64,000 nt of DNA from Myxococcales bacterium (GCA_947491025.1 CANLIC010000001.1:62001-126000), one strand, 5' to 3'; shown: positions 16,622 through 26,108, numbered from the stretch's first letter. Notes: generated from the letters alone by a model not told the origin. Program-made: numbers and translations.

Positions 16622-18174
16622 CAGAACCCGCTCTTGACGGCGACCAGGTCGCGCAGCTCTGAGACCAGCTGCAGGGCCGCCACGTAGGGGCCGTCGCTGC
16701 CTAGGCCACAAAAGGCGGCGTCCGAGCCGACCAGGATGTTGCGGTAGCCCGTGCTCGTCGCGACAGGCGACAGGCCGAGGGTGTGGGGCACGGCCTCGCC
16801 GTAGGCCGGCCGCAGCTCCAGCGGGTCGAGCTCCTCGCCGCTCTGCGCCAAGGCCGACGCGGGTCGAAGCCAGGGCGTCCAACGTGCGACCAGGTGCTCG
16901 GCCAGAAAGGGCACCGCCGTCTCGACCCGCGCCTGCAGGACGTCGAGCAGCCGACGGGCATAGGTGGGTCCGCCCGTGGCGGCGCTGATCGGCACCCGCA
17001 TCACCGCCGTCAGGGTGCGCATGTCGCGCTCTTGGCGCCGGGTCCCGGCCTCGATGTCGCGCGACAGGAACACGAGGTTGTGCTCTTCGAGCGGCTGCGC
17101 CGGATCGGCGACCACAAAGACGTGTCGGGCCATCGCCTCGGGGATCGCCCGCGCCTTGACCACGAATACGCCGGTGAAGGTGTGGAACACCGGCTGTAGC
17201 AGGTGGATGGCGTGGTGCACCTCCTCGCGCTGCTGTTCGGGCGGGATCAGGGCGAAAAAGCGCTTGGGATCCGTGTTGCAGAGCACGGCGTCGCAGCCGA
17301 TGACGCTGCGGCGATCGCGAAGCAGCAGCGAGTGGGCACGGCCGCGGCGGACCTCGATGCGCCCGACCGCAGCGCGCGGCCGCACGTCGCCGCCGGCCGC
17401 GATGATGCCGAGAAAGAGGTTGCGCAACGCGTCGGGGCCGGCGTCGAGCGTCAGGATGCCCTTGCGCAGCTCGTTGATCACATGGACGAAGCTCGCGGGG
17501 TAAGCGCGTGCCGGCAACATGTCAGAGCAGAAACGGAAGGGGGCGTGGACGAAGGCGCGAAACGGGTGGCCATGTGGGAAGTCGGCGAGCGGATCGGGCA
17601 CGGCCCACTCGTCGTCGAGGAAGGGGAAGCGTTTGACCAGGCTTCGGAATTTGAAGTTCTCCATGATGCCTGTGGGCGGCAGGCGGATGCCCTGGTCGAG
17701 CGTCTCCTCGATCTGCTTGTCGACCTCAGCGACCCGCCGGAAGAAGCGCTCGATGCGCTCACGCTCGCCGGGGAACTCGCGATCCAGCTCGGCGCGGAAG
17801 CGCTCGGGTTGGGTCGTGACGTCGACCCGACGGCCGGGCATCACGACCTGGAAGCCGGGCTCCTTGCGTTGCGGGAGGTTGCGCAGCTCGAGGCCGAGGC
17901 CAAGGGCGTCGAACACGCGCCGGACCGGCGGGCTCGAGAGCCCGTACACCATCTGCGGGGCGCGACAGAGCCACTGGCCGCGCACCTCGACCATGGCGCC
18001 TTGGCCGCCTTGGCCGATGACGCAGACGCGGTAGCCTGCCTTGGCCGCCAGAGCGCCCGCGATCAGGCCCGAGAGGTCGGTGCCGACGATGACGAGGTGG
18101 TAGTGGGAGGTGGTCCCGGTACGCGCCCCGCCCTGAGCGTCGGATCCGGGCTGGGCTGGCGGCGGGCTGGACAT
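16621..18174 (-). CDS. FAD-dependent oxidoreductase, phytoene-desaturase/amine-oxidase type
   Basis: 517 residues from the ATG at 18174, which has GAGGGAG just upstream; the frame upstream is not coding. The N-terminal dinucleotide fold reads HLVIVGTDLSGLIAGALAAK, where the usual GxGxxG is GTDLSG. The C-terminal FAD-contact segment (ILVGSDAAFCGLGSDGPY) and DAVLCNTDPKRFF are typical of CrtI-like and other flavin amine-oxidase folds. Likely oxidises or desaturates a hydrophobic substrate at the inner membrane. No carotenoid genes are nearby, so the substrate is unknown. First gene of the probable operon running to 10428. Confidence 0.75.
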   Translation of the reverse strand: MSSPPPAQPGSDAQGGARTGTTSHYHLVIVGTDLSGLIAGALAAKAGYRVCVIGQGGQGAMVEVRGQWLCRAPQMVYGLSSPPVRRVFDALGLGLELRNLPQRKEPGFQVVMPGRRVDVTTQPERFRAELDREFPGERERIERFFRRVAEVDKQIEETLDQGIRLPPTGIMENFKFRSLVKRFPFLDDEWAVPDPLADFPHGHPFRAFVHAPFRFCSDMLPARAYPASFVHVINELRKGILTLDAGPDALRNLFLGIIAAGGDVRPRAAVGRIEVRRGRAHSLLLRDRRSVIGCDAVLCNTDPKRFFALIPPEQQREEVHHAIHLLQPVFHTFTGVFVVKARAIPEAMARHVFVVADPAQPLEEHNLVFLSRDIEAGTRRQERDMRTLTAVMRVPISAATGGPTYARRLLDVLQARVETAVPFLAEHLVARWTPWLRPASALAQSGEELDPLELRPAYGEAVPHTLGLSPVATSTGYRNILVGSDAAFCGLGSDGPYVAALQLVSELRDLVAVKSGF

Positions 18175-18220
18175 CGACTCCCTCGGGGGCGCGGCGCGGC
18201 GCGACGCGCGCAGGCGCTTG

Positions 18221-18249
18221 GACGTAGCGCAGCCCTGGCGCAGGGTCAA
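18221..18249 (-). promoter_or_regulatory. Sigma-70-like promoter for the FAD/TolC/MlaC operon
   Basis: Minus-strand TTGACC (18249-18244), 17-bp spacer, TACGTC (18226-18221). Transcript start near 18214 leaves about 40 nt before the ATG at 18174. Confidence 0.55.
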
Positions 18250-18330
18250 CCAAACAGGCGCTTGCGAACGCCCCGTTGGCAGAGGCACGAGGGGGTGTCG
18301 CAGCAAGAGGCACAAGGATCGCGGAGGCCG

Positions 18331-18359
18331 TTGCGCGGTGACAACCATCGCCCTATGCT
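18331..18359 (+). promoter_or_regulatory. Sigma-70-like promoter for the J-domain gene
   Basis: TTGCGC (18331-18336), 17-bp spacer, TATGCT (18354-18359). Transcript start near 18366 leaves about 36 nt before the ATG at 18402, divergent from the oxidoreductase operon promoter. Confidence 0.6.
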
Positions 18360-18401
18360 ATTCCCTGTTTGGGGCCCCTAGCGGGCCTGCGGAGTTCCCC
18401 G

Positions 18402-19304
18402 ATGACCGCGGCCCCCTCGCCGACTACGGATCCTGCCGAGACGTTGCGCGCGTTCCTCGCTCGGGTCGACGCCGGCGAGGACTACTACGCGTTGCTCGGC
18501 TTGCCCCGCACCGCCACCGATCCGGAGGTGCAGACCGCCTTCGTCCAGTGGGCGCGCGTGCTGCACCCGGACCTGCCGGCGCTGCGCGGCGAGCTGCGCG
18601 ATGGCGCGACTCGGGCCTTTCAGACGCTGACGCGGGTGCGCCTGACGCTCACCGATCCGCAGCGGCGCTCCGAGTACCTGACCAGCCTCGGCGAGGTGTT
18701 CCAGGATTCGGCCTCCGATACCCCGAACCCGCCGCTGGCCAAGATCCACCTGCACCGCGCCCGGCAGCTCATCCAGCGCCGCGACTGGGCACAGGCGGAG
18801 GGCGCGCTGCGCGTCGCCGATCGCCTCTTCGGCGAGCCCTTCGACACTGAATGTCGGAGCGAGCTGGCGTGGGCGATCTTCAACAACCACAACCACCCCG
18901 AGCACGATCGCATGCGCGAGACGCGTGCAATGCTCGACGACGTCATCGGCGCTCAGCGCGGTCCGGCGGCGATCGCCAATGCGCACTACTACCTGGCGGT
19001 CTGGTACAAGATCGGCGGCGACATGGCCAAGGTGAAGCAGCACCTGGAAAACTGCGTCAAGATCAACCAGAAGCACGTCGAGGCCCAGCGCGAGTTGCGT
19101 CTCTTTGAGCGCCGTCGCTCGACCTCGGTGCAGGTGCCGCAGGCCAAGGTGCCGGCGGGTGCGGCTGGGCGTGCGTCGTCGCCGGCGAACGGCCGGGCGT
19201 CCAGCGCGGCCGTTCCGGCTGCCGGCGCGGGTGGCGATGGCAAGAAGGTGCCGCTGACCAAGAAGCCCTCGCTGCTCGAGCGCCTCTTCGGCGGCAAGCG
19301 CTAG
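18402..19304 (+). CDS. J-domain protein with TPR-like region
   Basis: 300 residues from the ATG at 18402 (GGAG 9 bp upstream; an earlier in-frame ATG at 18369 lies at the transcript start). Residues about 27-85 form a J domain: DYYALLGLPRTATDPEVQ, then the intact HPD tripeptide in RVLHPDLPAL. The HPD loop is what stimulates DnaK ATPase. The middle holds TPR-like helices (ARQLIQRRDWAQAEGALRVA and YLAVWYKIGGDMAKVKQHL), and a low-complexity Ala/Gly stretch leads to a basic tail. No zinc-finger or G/F region, so a class C type co-chaperone rather than DnaJ. Single gene, divergent from the operon at 18174. Confidence 0.85.
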   Translation: MTAAPSPTTDPAETLRAFLARVDAGEDYYALLGLPRTATDPEVQTAFVQWARVLHPDLPALRGELRDGATRAFQTLTRVRLTLTDPQRRSEYLTSLGEVFQDSASDTPNPPLAKIHLHRARQLIQRRDWAQAEGALRVADRLFGEPFDTECRSELAWAIFNNHNHPEHDRMRETRAMLDDVIGAQRGPAAIANAHYYLAVWYKIGGDMAKVKQHLENCVKINQKHVEAQRELRLFERRRSTSVQVPQAKVPAGAAGRASSPANGRASSAAVPAAGAGGDGKKVPLTKKPSLLERLFGGKR

Positions 19305-19333
19305 AAAGACCCGGAGCATCGGGTCCCAGAAAC

Positions 19334-20554
19334 TCAGCCAGGCTTGCGCGAGCGGCGCGGCCTTCGTTCATCGGCGGCCGGGGGCCCGACTTCGTCGAGG
19401 ACCTGCAGGCGTGCGTGATCGCTCCAGGTGACCCGCAACGGCAGCCCGGGCAGACCGGCGATGGCCAGATCGAGGCGGCGGTCCAGCGACACCAACCATG
19501 CCCGCGGCCTGTGGGCCCGCCAGGGCGTCAACAGCGCAGAGGGCACGACGAAGGCGCCGTCGTCGCGCAGGCGGCAGCGCAGGAAGGCCGGCTCGCCGCC
19601 GAGATCTGCCGTGACGCGCAGCTCGAGCTCGGCGCGCCCGTCGACCGTGCCCCAGGTCAGGTGCAGCTCTTCGGGCTGGCCGAGCATCTCGACCCCGCCG
19701 GCCCGCACCGGTTGGCCGGCGAGGCGGGTGATCCGCAGCGGGCGGGGCACCGTAATCGCGGCGTCGATCGCTGGGACGCCGTCGCCGCCGTCGGTCCGCA
19801 GTCGCAGCGCACCGCTGCTCAACAAGGTGCGCGCGGAGGCCAACTCGGCGTCATAGCGGACACCGCGCACCGCACCGAGGATGCTCGGCACGATCGACAC
19901 CGCGGCGGGCATGGCGCGATCGCCGATCAGCACCCGGACGTCTCCGACGTCGAGCAGCTGCATCCACGCGACTGGCGCCGACCGCGCGACTTCGCGGCCT
20001 GCGGGGGAGAACGCGCAGGTATCGAGCCCGATCGGCCGCGCTTCGGGCGGCTGTGTCCCGACCAGCGCGTACAGGATGTCGAGATCGCGGCGATCCAAAT
20101 CGGCAAACACGGCGGCGAGGCGCAGGTGGTCGGAATCGGTCGGCGACGGGGCTTCGTCGGCGGGGCGATTGAAAAAGCGCAGCGCGATCACGGCCGCGCG
20201 CAACCGACCGCGTCCGCCGGCGGCGGCCCTGCCGGCGGCAGCGCTGGGGTTCTGGAGCGGCGGAGAGGGCCGTTCGGCCAGGAGCGGTGGGCCGCCCTGC
20301 TCGGGGCCGGTCGGGCGCCGCGCCAGGTGCAGCGGCCGCCGCTCCCCGTCGCTCGGCGCCTGGCTGGTCGCCTCCTCAGGCCCGCAGGCGGCACACAGCC
20401 CGACGAGGCAGACGATCACCATCGCCCACGGACCGCAACTTTGCGCGAGCGCCGCCGACCGCATCGTCGCCAGCGGCAGAACCCTCCATGCGCCGGCTGC
20501 CGCCTGGCGAAGCGGCTTCTTCGGTGTCGGGCGGGGTCTCGCGATTGTCGCCAT
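19334..20554 (-). CDS. Hypothetical lipoprotein
   Basis: 406 residues from the ATG at 20554 (AGGTGG 4 bp upstream). The signal has a long n-region and ends VIVCLVGLCAAC; the ATG at 20464 is the alternative but lacks a ribosome site. A Pro-rich linker is followed by about 280 residues of predicted beta-rich sequence with no family I recognise (e.g. FADLDRRDLDILYALVGTQP, a PilZ-like-looking pattern LRLRTDGGDGVPAIDAAI only by eye). Divergent from rsmD with 65 bp between starts, and convergent with the J-domain gene. Confidence 0.6.
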   Translation of the reverse strand: MATIARPRPTPKKPLRQAAAGAWRVLPLATMRSAALAQSCGPWAMVIVCLVGLCAACGPEEATSQAPSDGERRPLHLARRPTGPEQGGPPLLAERPSPPLQNPSAAAGRAAAGGRGRLRAAVIALRFFNRPADEAPSPTDSDHLRLAAVFADLDRRDLDILYALVGTQPPEARPIGLDTCAFSPAGREVARSAPVAWMQLLDVGDVRVLIGDRAMPAAVSIVPSILGAVRGVRYDAELASARTLLSSGALRLRTDGGDGVPAIDAAITVPRPLRITRLAGQPVRAGGVEMLGQPEELHLTWGTVDGRAELELRVTADLGGEPAFLRCRLRDDGAFVVPSALLTPWRAHRPRAWLVSLDRRLDLAIAGLPGLPLRVTWSDHARLQVLDEVGPPAADERRPRRSRKPG

Positions 20555-20619
20555 GCCCACCTGTGTGGCAGCGTCGCTGCCGCTGCGGCGTCTTGGACTC
20601 GACCGCGCGTAGGAGGACG

Positions 20620-21174
20620 ATGCGCATCGTCGCGGGCAGGCGCAAGGGCATGACGCTGAGGGTCCCAGAGGGCCTCGCAGTGCGTCCAACGCCGATGCGG
20701 GTGCGCGAGGCGGCGATGAGCATCCTCGGCGGCCAGCTCGAAGGCTGGCATGTGCTCGATCTCTGTGCCGGTTCTGGCGCCATCGGCTTGGAATGCGCCT
20801 CGCGAGGTGCCGCACGCGTCGTGCTCGTCGAGCCCGACCGCCTGGCCCTGGTCGCGCTGCGAGACAACGTGGCGCGTGCCAACCTCGGCGCGGCCGTTGA
20901 GGTGTGGGCCACCGATGCTGCCGCGGCCATCGCGTCGTCGGCGCGCCTGGGCGCCCGCTTTGACCTCATCTGGCTGGACCCGCCGTGGAGCGCCGGGCTG
21001 CACGCGACGCTACTGCAGGCACTCTCAGCCGCCTCGCTGCTTCGGGCGGGTGGCGAGATCTGCGTCGAGTCCGAAAAAGGGGTCTGGGACGAGTCGACGC
21101 CCTTCTCCCTGCTCGAGCGCCGTCGCTACGGGTCGGTGGTGCTCGAGCGCATGGTCCCCGCGGAGCCGGCGTGA
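20620..21174 (+). CDS. rsmD: 16S rRNA (guanine-N2) methyltransferase RsmD
   Basis: 184 residues, the usual family size, from the ATG at 20620 with a perfect AGGAGG 3 bp upstream. The start MRIVAGRRKGMTLRVPEG and TPMRVREAAMSIL are characteristic of RsmD. The SAM-binding motif I is VLDLCAGSGAIGLECASRG and the catalytic motif IV is DPPW, in place of the common DPPY/F. It methylates G966 of 16S rRNA in the small subunit. The TGA overlaps the GTG start of queA. Confidence 0.93.
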   Translation: MRIVAGRRKGMTLRVPEGLAVRPTPMRVREAAMSILGGQLEGWHVLDLCAGSGAIGLECASRGAARVVLVEPDRLALVALRDNVARANLGAAVEVWATDAAAAIASSARLGARFDLIWLDPPWSAGLHATLLQALSAASLLRAGGEICVESEKGVWDESTPFSLLERRRYGSVVLERMVPAEPA

Positions 21175-22283
21175 GCGGCGAATCGGCCGACAGCGTCGAC
21201 CACCAGCTCGACGCGTACGACTTCGACCTGCCGGCCAGCGCTATCGCTCAGGAGGCGGTGGAACCGCGCGACGCGGCGCGCCTGCTCGTCGCCACCCGCC
21301 ATGTCGGGCTGCGCGCTCACGCCACCGTCCGAGAGCTCGGGGCCTTCTTGCCGTCGGGCGCGCTGCTGGTCTTCAACGACAGCATGGTGGTGCCGGCGCG
21401 CCTGCTCGGCGTCAAGGCGGACAGCGGCGGCGCCGTCGAGCTGCTGCTGACCGAACCCTTCGCCGGGCCCTGGCGGGCTAAGCGCGATGCTTCGGGCGCG
21501 GCGGACCCAAGCGGTCTGCACGACCAGCCAGCGCTGGCCCGCAGCAGCAAGGGCCTCAAGGTGGGGCAACGCGTCGAACTCCAAGGCGGCGGCTCGGCGG
21601 TGGTGCGGGCAGTCGAAGGCCAGGGCCTGGTGCGGGTCGACCTCGACGGCGCAGCGGATCTCGACGCCCTGCTGGCCCGCTGCGGCCGGCTGCCCTTGCC
21701 GCCCTACCTGCGCCAAGGCCGCGAAGATGACGCCGGCAGCGACCGCGAGCGCTACCAGACGGCTTGGGCTCGCGCCAAGGGCTCTGTGGCGGCGCCGACG
21801 GCGGGCTTGCACTTCACCGCGCCGCTGCTGCAGGGGCTGCGCGATGCCGGATTTGGCCTCGCCACCCTGACGCTGCACGTCGGCCCTGGGACGTTTCTGC
21901 CGGTGCGGTCGGCCGATCTCCGGACCCACCAGGTGCTGGCCGAGCGCTACGAGGTCTCACCAGAGGCGGCAGCGGCGATCGCGGCGGCGCGCCGCGACGG
22001 CAGGCCCATCATCGCGGTGGGCACGACGGCGACGCGGGTGCTGGAGTCCTTCGGCGACGCGGCCATCGCGCCTGGACGGGGCTGGACGGCCTTGACGGTT
22101 CGGCCAGGGCACCACTTCGGCGTCGTGCAGGGCCTCATGACCAACTTCCACCTGCCGCGCTCGAGCTTGCTGGTGCTGCTCGGGACGTTCGCCGGGCGAG
22201 GTCCCGTGCTTGACGTCTACCGCCAGGCCGTCGGCGCGGGCTACCGTTTCTATTCGTACGGCGACGCGAGCCTCTGGCTCTGA
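21171..22283 (+). CDS. queA: S-adenosylmethionine:tRNA ribosyltransferase-isomerase QueA
   Basis: 370 residues from the GTG at 21171, which overlaps the rsmD stop (GTGA), so coupled; the longer ATG-started frame overlaps rsmD and is not used. Family landmarks: YDFDLPASAIAQ at the N-terminus, LLVFNDSMVVPARLLG, YQTAWARAKGSVAAPTAGLH, LTLHVGPGTFLPVR and the C-terminal GYRFYSYGDASL. It transfers and isomerises the ribosyl part of SAM onto preQ1 in tRNA, making epoxyqueuosine. A roughly 25-residue insertion near residue 105 makes it slightly longer than typical (about 345-355). Confidence 0.95.
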   Translation: MSGESADSVDHQLDAYDFDLPASAIAQEAVEPRDAARLLVATRHVGLRAHATVRELGAFLPSGALLVFNDSMVVPARLLGVKADSGGAVELLLTEPFAGPWRAKRDASGAADPSGLHDQPALARSSKGLKVGQRVELQGGGSAVVRAVEGQGLVRVDLDGAADLDALLARCGRLPLPPYLRQGREDDAGSDRERYQTAWARAKGSVAAPTAGLHFTAPLLQGLRDAGFGLATLTLHVGPGTFLPVRSADLRTHQVLAERYEVSPEAAAAIAAARRDGRPIIAVGTTATRVLESFGDAAIAPGRGWTALTVRPGHHFGVVQGLMTNFHLPRSSLLVLLGTFAGRGPVLDVYRQAVGAGYRFYSYGDASLWL

Positions 22284-22503
22284 CGGCCTGTCGGCGCGGG
22301 GACGCCACGGCGATCTGACCAGCAGAGCCGTCAAGTCGGTGGTTCAGGGTCCCGAAGCGTTGGCGCATCGCGCGTTGAAGGGTCGCCGCGTCCCTGACCA
22401 AGGGGGACAGGCGCCGCGGTCGAAGGCGAGGCCCAGGGGCGACGACGCGACGCAATCGGACGCTGCGGATGAACGAACCTTCAGGCGCAGGGCAGGGGGA
22501 TGC

Positions 22504-25500
22504 TCAGCGGCCGCCCATGTCGTCGAGGGTCGAGCGCGCGTCGCGGTAGTAGGGGTGATCCTTGGGCGCGCGCGCCAGGTAGCGCTTGAACGCCGCGATC
22601 GCCATGCCGTTCTGACCGCGCTCGCGGTAGGCCAATCCGGCATGATAGCTGGCCTCGACGACCGCGGGGTCGTTGGAAGCGCTGGCCCGCTCCAGATAGG
22701 TCAATGCCTCGGTCGACTGATTGCGCCCGAGCAGCGTCAGCCCGAGGTAGAGCGCCGCCTGCACGTCTCCGGGTCGACGCGCGATCACCTTGCGCAGCAG
22801 CGCCTCGACGCCTTCGTCCTTGATGTGGAAGAGGGCGCGGCCGAGCTGGACGTGGATGTCGATGTCGTTGGGATCGACCTCCAGCGCGATCTTGAGGTGG
22901 GGAATGGCCCGATCCCAGCGCGCCTCCATGCCGTAGATCAGGGCCACGCGGCGGTGGACCTGCGCCAGGTACGCGACCGGGTTGCCAGCGGTGGCGTAGC
23001 GGGGCGCGTACGAGATCAGGTGCTCCAGGTGTTCGAGGGCCAGCTTCTGGACGCCGGCGTGCTTCTTGCCATCGAGGTTGAGGAGTTGGCCGGCGAGCTC
23101 GAAGCGGTAGTGGTGCCTGTTCTCGTCGGCCTGGATGGCCTGCGTCATGCGCGAGACGCCCTGCTCCACCTCGTCGCGGGCAAAGGCCAACCTGCCATAC
23201 TGGAAGGTGGTCTCCGGGTCGCCACCGGCGCGCAGGGCGACCTGGTGGGCGCGTTCCAGCATGGTGCCCGCCCGGGCCAGCTCTTTGGCGTCGAGCAGGT
23301 AGCTGCCGGTCAGGCGATTCAGCTCGACCGAGTTGGGCTCACGCTCGGCGAAGGGCGCCAACGTCTCTGCCGCTTCGCCAAATCGGCCCTTGCTGGCGAG
23401 GCCGGCGGACAGCGCCACGGCGCCTTCGCGATCGATGGCGCCCTCGCGCCGCAGGATCGACAAGTAGCCAAGGGCGCGATCGATGTGGCCGAGCTTGAGG
23501 TCGAGGCGCGCAGCCGCCAAGAGATAGCGCTTGTTGCTCGGGCTCTTGTCGAGCAACTTGGCGTAGACGTCGCGCGATTCGTTGTCGCGCTGGAGCTGGA
23601 GCAGCACCTCAGCCAGCGGCTCAAGCACTTCCTCCAAGGGCCCAGCGCGCTGCTGAATGCCCTCAAGGGTAGCCCGCGCCTCGTCCAGGCGCTCGGCCTG
23701 ACGCAGCAGCTCGGCCAAGCGCAGCGCCGCCGCGACGTGCATCGGCTCGCGCTCGATCACCTGCGCGAAGAAGTCGCGCGCCGTCGCTGTGTGCTGCTGC
23801 TTCTCCTCGACCTGGCCACGCAGAAACAGGAGGTCGATCGACTCCGGATACTCCTTGGTGGCTTCAGTCAGTTCAGCCAACGCGTCGTCGTAACGGTGGG
23901 CCCACAGCCAGTACTCGACCAGCGCAACGACAAAGGCGATCGACTTCATGCCGGCTTTTTTGGCGCCGACCAGCAGCTTCTGGCACTCCTGCGCGCGCTT
24001 CTGCCGCAACAAGAGGCGGCCAAGGCGCACGGTGGTCAGCTCGTCGGTCGGCATCTTCTCGAGCGCGGTCCGCAGCGCGACGATCTGGTCGTCGATGCGG
24101 CCCCGGCGATGGGCGAGGCGCGCCTCGAGGTGCATCGCCGCCGCGGCCCAGCCAAGCTCCTCGTGCTCGTCGGCCCAAGCCAGGAGCGCCTTGATCGCCG
24201 CCGCCGCCTTGGTCAGCTCGTTCTGCTCAATCCACGACGACGCCAGCAGCTGGTGGGTCAACGCGTGATCAGGCGTCGCGCCTACGAAGTCGGCGACCCG
24301 CGTGCTGATGGCCGCCGCCCGGCCGAGCACGTCGTCGACCTGCGCGCGCACGACCTCCAACTTGACGCGGTTGTTGGCGTCCTTGCCGAGGGCCAGCGCC
24401 TTGTCGGCCCAGCGGTCGGCGTCGAGCACCCACGCCGCCTGACTCGCGTCGACGCGGAGCGGATCGCGTGCCGGCTCGGAGATCAGGCCCGGCTGCTGCA
24501 GCGCCTGGGAGCGCAGCAGGGCGAACCAGCGCTCGATGCGGGCTTGGGCAGCGGTGGCGAGGTCGTCGGCGTCGGCGCCCTCGGCTTCTGCGAACTTGGG
24601 CAGCTCGGCGTCGATGGTGTCGGACTGGCCGTCTTGCACAGCGCGGATCACCTCGTACCGAGGCGGCAGGGGCTGCAGCGCTTCCAGCTCGGTCTTGTAC
24701 TCGGGACTGGCGGCAAAAGTGGCGGGCGCGCGCTCCATGAGGTCGAGGTAGGCCGAGATCAGCTGTTTGCGGACCGTGGCATCCTGCGGGCGGGCGGCGG
24801 CAACCTGGCGTAGGCGGCTGACTTCGAGGGCGTAGGGCTTGGCCGTGTCGTCGATGGCCGTCGGCTCGAGGAGATCGGCCGCGACGGGCCGCTCGACGAC
24901 CTTGGGCTCGGCACCGAAGCCGGGGAACTCGAAGTCGGGCAAGATCAGGTGAATGCCAAAGGCTGGGATCCCGAAGTGCTCAAGCGCGATGCCGGCGGTG
25001 AGCACGATCATGCCGGTCAAGAGCAACCGGTCCGCCCAGGGGCCCAGGCTCTTCTTCGGCCGCTCATCGTCGCGACCGGATCGGGCGGGTGCATCCCGGG
25101 CGGTAGCGCTGTCCGAGCCCGAGGTCGTCGGGGCGTCGACCTTGCTCGCGCTGCCGCGCTTGGTGGGGACACTCTCCTCGGCATCGTCGAAGAAGGCGCC
25201 GGACGTGTTGGGGTTGGCGAGGAAGAGCGAGTCGTCTTCGCCGCCGCCGAACAAGCTGTCGTCTTCGAGCGCCGGCGCGGCCTGGGCCGCCTTGGATTTG
25301 GTCGGCGCCGCGGCCGTCCCGACCTCGCCGAGCAAGGCGTCGAAGTCGACGTCGCCGGTGGTCTCGACCTTGCTGCCGGCGCCGAAAGCGAAGGGATCGC
25401 CGCCGCCGCTGTCTGCGAAGGGGTCGTTGCCGCCCGATGCGCCTCGCGACGGCCGGCCGAATCCGAAGTCTCCGTCGCCCTTGCCGCCCGCACTACGGGT

Positions 25501-25839
25501 CGCGGACCCACCTCGCCCGGTGTCCGGGGCGCCGCGGGTGCTGCGAAAGGCGCCGGTCGCGGCAGCGCTGCCGCGGCCATGGCCGGTGGATCCGAAGGCC
25601 GAGGTGAGGCCCGCTGCGGCGGTGCCGAACGCCTCGAACTCATCGTCGGAGTCCGGCAAGTCGAGCGGCGGGGCCTCGCGGGGCGGGATGGGCGCCGGCC
25701 CAGCGATCGAGAAAGTGTGCGCGACCGAGGGGTCGAACGGATGAATGCACAGCGGACAGCTGACGCCGGAGGCAGCGCCCAAGTCGGCCGGCGCCGGGAA
25801 GACGGCTCCGCAATTCGGACAGCGGACGTTCAACCGCAA
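22504..25839 (-). CDS. Zinc-ribbon, membrane-anchored TPR protein
   Basis: 1111 residues from a TTG at 25839 (GGGGAG 2 bp upstream; a second in-frame TTG at 25833). An N-terminal zinc ribbon of the MJ0042 type has C7, C10, C28 and C31. Then comes a roughly 240-residue Asp/Gly/Pro-rich disordered region, one membrane helix (LLLTGMIVLTAGIALEHF, about 272-292) and a roughly 680-residue C-terminal array of TPRs (e.g. ALRLAELLRQAERLDEARAT, AALYLGLTLLGRNQSTEALT). The topology would put the ribbon in the cytoplasm and the TPRs in the periplasm. Probably a scaffold; specific role unknown. A single gene, convergent with queA. Confidence 0.85.
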   Translation of the reverse strand: MRLNVRCPNCGAVFPAPADLGAASGVSCPLCIHPFDPSVAHTFSIAGPAPIPPREAPPLDLPDSDDEFEAFGTAAAGLTSAFGSTGHGRGSAAATGAFRSTRGAPDTGRGGSATRSAGGKGDGDFGFGRPSRGASGGNDPFADSGGGDPFAFGAGSKVETTGDVDFDALLGEVGTAAAPTKSKAAQAAPALEDDSLFGGGEDDSLFLANPNTSGAFFDDAEESVPTKRGSASKVDAPTTSGSDSATARDAPARSGRDDERPKKSLGPWADRLLLTGMIVLTAGIALEHFGIPAFGIHLILPDFEFPGFGAEPKVVERPVAADLLEPTAIDDTAKPYALEVSRLRQVAAARPQDATVRKQLISAYLDLMERAPATFAASPEYKTELEALQPLPPRYEVIRAVQDGQSDTIDAELPKFAEAEGADADDLATAAQARIERWFALLRSQALQQPGLISEPARDPLRVDASQAAWVLDADRWADKALALGKDANNRVKLEVVRAQVDDVLGRAAAISTRVADFVGATPDHALTHQLLASSWIEQNELTKAAAAIKALLAWADEHEELGWAAAAMHLEARLAHRRGRIDDQIVALRTALEKMPTDELTTVRLGRLLLRQKRAQECQKLLVGAKKAGMKSIAFVVALVEYWLWAHRYDDALAELTEATKEYPESIDLLFLRGQVEEKQQHTATARDFFAQVIEREPMHVAAALRLAELLRQAERLDEARATLEGIQQRAGPLEEVLEPLAEVLLQLQRDNESRDVYAKLLDKSPSNKRYLLAAARLDLKLGHIDRALGYLSILRREGAIDREGAVALSAGLASKGRFGEAAETLAPFAEREPNSVELNRLTGSYLLDAKELARAGTMLERAHQVALRAGGDPETTFQYGRLAFARDEVEQGVSRMTQAIQADENRHHYRFELAGQLLNLDGKKHAGVQKLALEHLEHLISYAPRYATAGNPVAYLAQVHRRVALIYGMEARWDRAIPHLKIALEVDPNDIDIHVQLGRALFHIKDEGVEALLRKVIARRPGDVQAALYLGLTLLGRNQSTEALTYLERASASNDPAVVEASYHAGLAYRERGQNGMAIAAFKRYLARAPKDHPYYRDARSTLDDMGGR

Positions 25840-26108
25840 GCTCCCCAGGATGTGCCGCTACGCCGACTGTCGCTCGCCCCGGCGCGATCTGCGGCCAGGG
25901 CTCGGTGCGACGGTGACGGTAGCCGGCGCGAGGGACCGGGTCAACGGACCTTGTGAGGCTTCAAAAGAGACGCCGACGCGGCAGGGTCGGAGCCTGTGCC
26001 GGCGGCGCGTAGCGGCTGAATTGCCTGGGGCGCACGGGGCCGGGCGCCGGGCGACACCACGCCGTGGCCAAGGAGTGCCGGCGCGGGATTTGCGCCCCTC
26101 GATGCGGC

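Noticed and set aside
22284-22503. Rho-independent terminators, here and in the other convergent gaps
   Set aside because: GC-rich complementary stretches exist but none is followed by a T run, so no terminator can be claimed.
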